Part shown: positions 6,498 to 10,280 of the stretch, piece after piece
How the letters are laid out: every line of letters begins with the position of its first letter
Numbering within the stretch: the stretch's first letter is position 1
NCBI GenBank assembly: GCA_022452125.1
Contig: JAKURJ010000009.1
Location: forward strand, 1-10,280
Source: Candidatus Poseidoniaceae archaeon
GTDB lineage: Archaea > Thermoplasmatota > Poseidoniia > Poseidoniales > Poseidoniaceae
Direction: 5' to 3'
Length of the DNA: 10,280 nucleotides
Translations under genes and position numbers: made by a program
Notes under the pieces: generated by a model
What the model saw: the letters and a program-made list of their open reading frames with translations, nothing else
The model's database searches: none
Told to the model about the DNA's origin: nothing

Positions 6498-7489
6498 GTG
6501 TAGATTTTGACCAGTTCTTCTCCCCAAGTGGCTTCTTCGATGTTCGAAAACGAGGATAGGTCAAAATCAGAATAAACAGGAGTGGAGTGAGTCACCTTTG
6601 ATTGCACCAGAATGAACTCATCAACGAGCCCCTCTTCTAGGAAGTGATTGATTGTAGTTGGCCCACCCTCAACCAACAATCTCTGAATCTCTAAATCGCC
6701 CAGCATGTCAAGTAAGGCAGGCAATCCTCTGAAATCTTCAGTCATGTGCCTTGTCGCAAATCCATCAGTCAGTATTTTCGAATCAGGACTGATTCTGTTG
6801 TTAGGGTCAATAGCAACTCGAATAGGCTGTCTTTCAGTTTCGACAAGCCTGACAGTTAGGGCAGGGTCGTCTCGTATGACCGTGTTTGCTCCAACAAGTA
6901 CTGCACAACAGTCCTTGCGAAGTTCGTGGACTTGCTTCAGACATTCTTCGCTAGTGAATCTTCCAGCATCCTTGGACAGGTCATCTACTGATCCATTTGC
7001 ATCAACAGCCACTTTCACCGTAACATACGGCCTTCGGTTCTCACACCAATGTAGGAATTCGCGCATTTGCTCAGCAGCTGCGTCTTTGAGTAATCCCGTC
7101 TCTACCTTGATTCCAGCCTCTTCCAATACAGAAACCCCGTCTCCTCTAACCAATGGATTTGGGTCACCATGGGCGATTACGACTTCGCTTATTCCTGCCC
7201 AAAGCAGTGCTTCTGTACATGGAGGCGTTCTTCCAAAGTGATTACATGGCTCCAATGTGATGAATGCTCTAGCACCATTTGTGCTGTGGCCTTTTTCTTC
7301 AGCGTCATGTATTGCCATTTGTTCGGCATGCAATCCGCCCAAGTGATCATGCCAACCTTCAGCAATCACGGTTTCATCCTTGACTAAAACACAGCCAACC
7401 AAGGGATTGGGTCGAACTTTTCCCCTTCCTCTTTCTGCTACCTCAAGAGCGCGGCTCATGTATCCAACCTCGGCCGCGCTCCAAGTCAT
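6491..7489 (-). CDS. ribD: Bifunctional riboflavin biosynthesis deaminase/reductase RibD
   Basis: The 332-residue protein carries the two RibD domains. The first is a zinc-dependent pyrimidine deaminase with HAE (54-56) and PC-x8-C (C82, C91 in EPCNHFGRTPPC). The second is a NADPH-dependent reductase with LRKDCCAVLVGANTVIRDDP, followed by the LLVEGGPTTINHFLEEGLVDE substrate region near the C-terminus. Together they convert the ring-opened product of GTP cyclohydrolase II to the ribitylaminouracil phosphate used for riboflavin. This is the bacterial order of reactions; archaea usually use a separate ArfC-type reductase first. The start of the reductase domain reads KVAVDANG instead of the usual KxAxSLDG. 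ATG 7489 has no Shine-Dalgarno and no recognisable TATA box upstream, so it may be leaderless. It is the first gene of an operon with the methyltransferase and is divergent from the lipid kinase. Confidence 0.92.
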   Translation of the reverse strand: MTWSAAEVGYMSRALEVAERGRGKVRPNPLVGCVLVKDETVIAEGWHDHLGGLHAEQMAIHDAEEKGHSTNGARAFITLEPCNHFGRTPPCTEALLWAGISEVVIAHGDPNPLVRGDGVSVLEEAGIKVETGLLKDAAAEQMREFLHWCENRRPYVTVKVAVDANGSVDDLSKDAGRFTSEECLKQVHELRKDCCAVLVGANTVIRDDPALTVRLVETERQPIRVAIDPNNRISPDSKILTDGFATRHMTEDFRGLPALLDMLGDLEIQRLLVEGGPTTINHFLEEGLVDEFILVQSKVTHSTPVYSDFDLSSFSNIEEATWGEELVKIYTR

Positions 7490-7514
7490 GTTGTGCGCTG
7501 ATTAGGCATCAGAC

Positions 7515-7598
7515 ATGAGTGCATCGCTTCCTAGTGACAACAGCATTGATGGGTTCAACACCTTCTACCAGCAGATATGGGGGCCCTACATTGCATAG
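7515..7598 (+). CDS. Possible small upstream ORF overlapping lipid kinase start
   Basis: A 27-codon ORF with an ATG lies in the 87-base region between the divergent genes and ends at TAG 7596-7598, overlapping the kinase start by 22 bases in another frame. Its second half, DGFNTFYQQIWGPYIA, is rich in aromatic residues. No ribosome binding site is visible. It could be a leader peptide affecting kinase translation, or chance. I recognise no family. Confidence 0.2.
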   Translation: MSASLPSDNSIDGFNTFYQQIWGPYIA

Positions 7599-8599
7599 TC
7601 AATCCTGCCAGCAGAGACCACACTTGCGGCAAGAGATGGCCTTCAGTTGTTGCAAAATTGGAATCCAAAGGCATTGAGGTAACCACTCACATGACTCAAA
7701 GAGTTGGTCATGCAAGTGAGATTGCTTGGGATTTGAGAAGTAAAAATGTCGAAGGGCCAATTGTAGCGGTTGGTGGAGACGGTACAGTCCATGAAGTTGC
7801 AAGTGCTTTGCGAGGTAGTGACATACCTCTTGGAATAATCCCTTTCGGTTCCGGTAACGATTATGCAATCACCCAAGGGATTTCAAGAAAGAACATAGAT
7901 GAAGCAATCGACGTACTTGTCAATGGAGTAGACCGACGCTGTGCAGCATGGCGCCTAGAAGGATTTCCAGCGCCAAGCGCTGGAGATTACCCCTCGCCGG
8001 GAGCCAATGAATGGAATGGGCCAGCCCAAAATGAAGGCAGGGTGGTTCGTTGGGTATTTTTGGAATCCGATGCAGGAATTACTAGCGCAATATCTCGTGC
8101 TAAGCTATCTAGAGCAAAGTGGATCAAGGGTAACAAGAAATACACTTACCTCGGAATTACAACAATACCGTTCTGGAAGAGAAGAAAGGTATGGCTCAAA
8201 TTAGATGACGAAGAAGGCAGGATTCTGGATTTCTCTATGTTTGCAGCCACGACAGGCGAAACCTTCGGAGGTGGTTACCAGGTTTGCCCGGGTGTCTCCC
8301 CAGTAGACAAAGAGGGTTCAATCGTTTACGCACCTCGACTCTCACGAATTGCAATGCTTTCTCTGATGGGTCCAATGAAGAAAGGCAAGCATATCGGCAA
8401 GTGGGGGATTACCCAGCAGAAAGCGAATCGAATCGAGATTAAACCAGTTGATAGTGCAGGAAATGTGTGCGATGAACCATTGCCTCTATCAACGTGGGTT
8501 CAAGCAGATGGAGAACCGATTATCGTAAGCCCTGCGACACTAGAATGGCATACAGAGCAACTACTCGTCCGTGGAGCCTCAAACGTGCCTTGGGCCTAG
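7577..8599 (+). CDS. Diacylglycerol kinase-family lipid kinase (YegS/BmrU-like)
   Basis: The 340-residue protein belongs to the DAGK catalytic family of lipid and sphingosine kinases, which phosphorylate a lipid hydroxyl from ATP at the membrane surface. The opening IVNPAS (7-12) is the first family motif. The nucleotide-binding VGGDGT is at 65-70 and IPFGSGND at 88-95. A late QADGEP near residue 313 corresponds to the conserved DGE. The family usually has GT-x-NE; here it is GTVHE (69-73). A Pro/Gly/Asn-rich stretch of about 25 residues (around 130-155) separates the N-terminal and beta-sandwich domains. The ATG lies immediately before the motif, and a stop (7547-7549) bars any longer ATG start. 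No Shine-Dalgarno is seen. In an archaeon the lipid may be a glycerol ether or prenol rather than diacylglycerol. The stop shares CTAG with the convergent lipoprotein. Confidence 0.88.
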   Translation: MGALHCIVNPASRDHTCGKRWPSVVAKLESKGIEVTTHMTQRVGHASEIAWDLRSKNVEGPIVAVGGDGTVHEVASALRGSDIPLGIIPFGSGNDYAITQGISRKNIDEAIDVLVNGVDRRCAAWRLEGFPAPSAGDYPSPGANEWNGPAQNEGRVVRWVFLESDAGITSAISRAKLSRAKWIKGNKKYTYLGITTIPFWKRRKVWLKLDDEEGRILDFSMFAATTGETFGGGYQVCPGVSPVDKEGSIVYAPRLSRIAMLSLMGPMKKGKHIGKWGITQQKANRIEIKPVDSAGNVCDEPLPLSTWVQADGEPIIVSPATLEWHTEQLLVRGASNVPWA

Positions 8600-9972
8600 A
8601 ATGAGAAGTCGCTAAATTCTTCATCATCTGCAATGGATGCTCGCTTGTTTTCTACAACTGGCTCAGGTTCAGGTTCTGGCTGAGCAGTTCGTGCAGCACG
8701 CTTCTTGACGGCTCTTCTCTTCACAGGCTTACTTGCCGTAGTTGGATTTGCATCTTGAGTTGGTTGTGTTGTTGAACGAGACATGGAAGCGGAGAAATGT
8801 CCGCGCTTAGCAGGTTCAGGCTGACTTGACACTACGCCTGTAGATGGCATAGGAGAGTTGGAAATTTCAGGCATTGAAGTGACAGCAGGTTGAGATGACT
8901 CCATCTCTTTCGCTTCATTTGTAACTACCACTGAATTACCTCCGCCGAATGTCTTAGGCCCGTCATCACTGCTGCCTGAGGACAGAACGCTATCCAAGCT
9001 AAATCCAGATATTGCAACATCCTCTTGTTTGGATTTCTTCTTTGGTGGTGGTGAAGATTTCTTTTGTTTAGCAGAACGTTCAGCAGCACTTTCCAGACCG
9101 TCTTTCTTTGATTGCTTCAGGTCTTTCTTCATCTGTAATGCCTTAGCAAAACCTTCTCTTCCAAGTAATGCTTCTGCAGTTGCTCTTGCACCTTGGCGAA
9201 TAACCATTGTAGAGACTATGAATAGTCCAACCCCTCCTCCAATTCCGAAAATTAGGAAGAATAGGATGAAAGTCCAGCCACCAAAGATGTCAGTATCTCC
9301 TAGCGAGTACTCATCATCGTGCTCTCCATCAAGGCTGACAACACCTTGCTCAGTTTTGATTTTGGTCACAATCATTCCGTGACCTTGGCCATCTAGTTTG
9401 CAATTTTCCTCTGAAACCGTTGCTAAGCCGTCGCCATCTAGGACATATCCTGTTAATTCAATCGGCTGGTGCCAGTGTTGTAAAACATTCAATCCGTCTG
9501 CAACATTTTCTGAACCTGGAATGATTCCGATGACTTCCCAATCATTCTCATTGTCTGCTAGCTTAGATCCAACCGCTTCACTAGGATTTAGTGGAGAAGA
9601 CCAGTCTTTCAAACTAATTCTGCCGGCTTTGCCTTCTTCCACAGATTCAGCAGAACTCCAGGTCATGGTGTGAATAATTACCGCAGCACCCATTGCAGAC
9701 TCTACGTTATCCAAGTCAGGGTGTTCTGAATAGAGTTCAGAAGAAATCAGCATTCCAGTGATTTTCATTTGTGATTCTCCGCACCCAACAACCGAGATTG
9801 TCTCGTCAAATCCTTGACCCATTTTGGATTTGATTTCAGCAGAATCGCCGTCTATGTCTACATGAACTTGACCATCTCCAGTACCCCACTGAGGAGTAGT
9901 GGAGTAGATGCATCCTGCCATGAACATTAGCAAAACCAGCAGCATCCCCAAGCGCATGTGTGGTCGGGCCAT
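8596..9972 (-). CDS. Bitopic lipoprotein with long low-complexity cytoplasmic tail
   Basis: With the start at 9972 this is a 458-residue protein of unrecognised family. The N-terminus MARPHMRLGMLLVLLMFMAGC is a short lipoprotein signal with the lipobox MAGC (C21). A soluble acidic outer domain (about 22-228) includes C64 and C191, which could form a disulfide. A glycine-rich membrane helix lies at about 229-257 (WTFILFFLIFGIGGGVGLF). The tail of about 200 residues has a basic segment (KKDLKQSKKD), Lys/Pro and Ser/Pro/Thr-rich stretches, PEPEPEP, and an acidic-aromatic end DDEEFSDFSF. The frame is open to 10101, but that region is tRNA-Ser. Other ATGs at 10029, 9990 and 9957 are possible; 9972 gives the best signal peptide. 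It probably anchors in the outer leaflet while its tail meets the cytoplasm. Function is unknown. Confidence 0.75.
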   Translation of the reverse strand: MARPHMRLGMLLVLLMFMAGCIYSTTPQWGTGDGQVHVDIDGDSAEIKSKMGQGFDETISVVGCGESQMKITGMLISSELYSEHPDLDNVESAMGAAVIIHTMTWSSAESVEEGKAGRISLKDWSSPLNPSEAVGSKLADNENDWEVIGIIPGSENVADGLNVLQHWHQPIELTGYVLDGDGLATVSEENCKLDGQGHGMIVTKIKTEQGVVSLDGEHDDEYSLGDTDIFGGWTFILFFLIFGIGGGVGLFIVSTMVIRQGARATAEALLGREGFAKALQMKKDLKQSKKDGLESAAERSAKQKKSSPPPKKKSKQEDVAISGFSLDSVLSSGSSDDGPKTFGGGNSVVVTNEAKEMESSQPAVTSMPEISNSPMPSTGVVSSQPEPAKRGHFSASMSRSTTQPTQDANPTTASKPVKRRAVKKRAARTAQPEPEPEPVVENKRASIADDEEFSDFSF

Positions 9973-10045
9973 GCACTGCCTATGATGCATTGAGTTGTTG
10001 AAGCCTTCCCATATTTCAGGTAAAACCATGCTCGAAGTTGAGAGG

Positions 10046-10128
10046 CGCGGAGAGAGAGATTCGAACTCCCGTGTCCGAGGGACAGTGGATTTCAAGTCCA
10101 CCGCAATACCAGGCTATGCGATCTCCGC
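10046..10128 (-). tRNA. tRNA-Ser(TGA), no encoded CCA
   Basis: On the minus strand the acceptor GCGGAGA pairs with TCTCCGC. The D-arm contains CTGGTA. The anticodon arm is GTGGA-CTTGAAA-TCCAC with anticodon TGA, reading UCA. A long class II variable arm (TGTCCCTCGGACAC) is typical of serine tRNA. The T-arm is GGGAG-TTCGAAT-CTCTC. The discriminator is G at 10046, followed by CCT, so CCA must be added by enzyme. No intron is present. An A-rich patch GAAAGAAA about 20-27 bases upstream is at the right distance for a TATA element but is weak. Confidence 0.96.
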
Positions 10129-10171
10129 TTAGTTTCCCGTGAGGGCATTTCTTTCAAGAATCTATCCTAAC

Positions 10172-10280
10172 TCATTCTTCCCGACTATTGGCGATTATTG
10201 CCAAACCCGAACTCAAAAGTACTGTGCTAATTGTAAATCCAGGGATTGCACTGCTCTCATTCTTGCTGGGATTACTGGTT
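10172..10280 (-). CDS. C-terminal end of putative PGF-CTERM surface protein (partial)
   Basis: The minus-strand frame entering at the window end codes 35 residues and stops at TGA 10174-10172. A Ser/Asn/Thr-rich linker (TSNPSKNESSAI) leads to PGF (codons 10243-10235), then a hydrophobic run TISTVLLSSGLAIIA and a short polar end NSREE. This is the layout of PGF-CTERM tails, which archaeosortase A removes when it anchors surface glycoproteins to lipid. The basic cluster is weaker than usual, with a single arginine. The opposite strand is also open here from 10143 but has no ATG; it codes a hydrophobic peptide and could be a shadow or a rival gene with a TTG start at 10188. Most of the protein lies outside the window. 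Confidence 0.5.
   Translation of the reverse strand, partial: TSNPSKNESSAIPGFTISTVLLSSGLAIIANSREE

Noticed and set aside
6705..7241. Plus-strand open frame of 178 codons opposite ribD
   Set aside because: It is antisense to intact RibD motifs, and its Ser/Thr-rich composition is typical of a shadow frame.
8660..8690. Short tandem repeat caggtt in the lipoprotein gene
   Set aside because: It simply codes the PEPEPEP part of the low-complexity tail; it is too short to be a separate repeat element.
9973..10101. N-terminal extension of the lipoprotein to an ATG at 10101
   Set aside because: It runs into tRNA-Ser and would place the lipoprotein signal sequence 43 residues inside the protein.
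10143..10280. Plus-strand open frame at the window end with a hydrophobic stretch
   Set aside because: It has no ATG, only a TTG at 10188 without a ribosome binding site. The minus-strand frame, with its PGF-type tail, explains the same bases better, though this is not certain.
1..10280. CRISPR array, insertion sequence, defence or toxin-antitoxin system
   Set aside because: No spaced direct repeats, transposase motifs, terminal inverted repeats or recognisable toxin/antitoxin pairs were seen; nearly all bases are covered by the genes listed.

Overview
The window looks like a compact archaeal chromosome segment. It carries an archaeal/eukaryotic-type flap endonuclease (FEN1) ending in a PCNA-binding motif, an archaeal TrmG10-type tRNA methyltransferase, and a possible PGF-CTERM surface-protein tail. 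Moderate GC, bacterial-looking metabolic genes (RibD) and tight packing suggest a planktonic euryarchaeon such as Marine Group II/III (Poseidoniales-like). That placement is an inference from gene style, not from a marker gene.

Layout. Positions 1-3864 (+) hold a tightly packed operon: the possible tail of an upstream gene, a GNAT acetyltransferase, a NodB-type polysaccharide deacetylase, a multi-pass GT-C-like membrane protein and a family III CoA-transferase, with junctions of 0 bp, a 4 bp overlap and a 17 bp overlap. The first three suggest assembly or modification of a surface glycan. Positions 3850-5008 (-) hold FEN1 and, just upstream of it, tRNA-Arg(TCG). A small cysteine-rich YkgJ-type protein (+) sits at 5085-5486. 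Positions 5458-7489 (-) are a two-gene operon: ribD, then a TrmG10-like methyltransferase whose real start appears to be a CTG behind a strong Shine-Dalgarno. Divergent from ribD is a diacylglycerol-kinase-family lipid kinase (7577-8599, +). It faces a lipoprotein with a transmembrane segment and a long low-complexity cytoplasmic tail (8596-9972, -). tRNA-Ser(TGA) (10046-10128, -) and the C-terminal end of a putative PGF-CTERM protein (10172-10280, -) close the window.

Gene interplay. All three convergent gene pairs overlap at their stop codons (15, 29 and 4 bp), leaving no intergenic terminator space. Genes inside operons often have a GGTGA-like Shine-Dalgarno next to the start, whereas ribD and the lipid kinase do not and may be leaderless. 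No mobile element, CRISPR array, riboswitch or gene-free stretch over 300 bases was seen. I found no clearly new multi-gene system. The most unusual items are the CTG-started methyltransferase, bifunctional RibD in an archaeal setting, the bitopic lipoprotein and the glycan operon with a CoA-transferase at its end.
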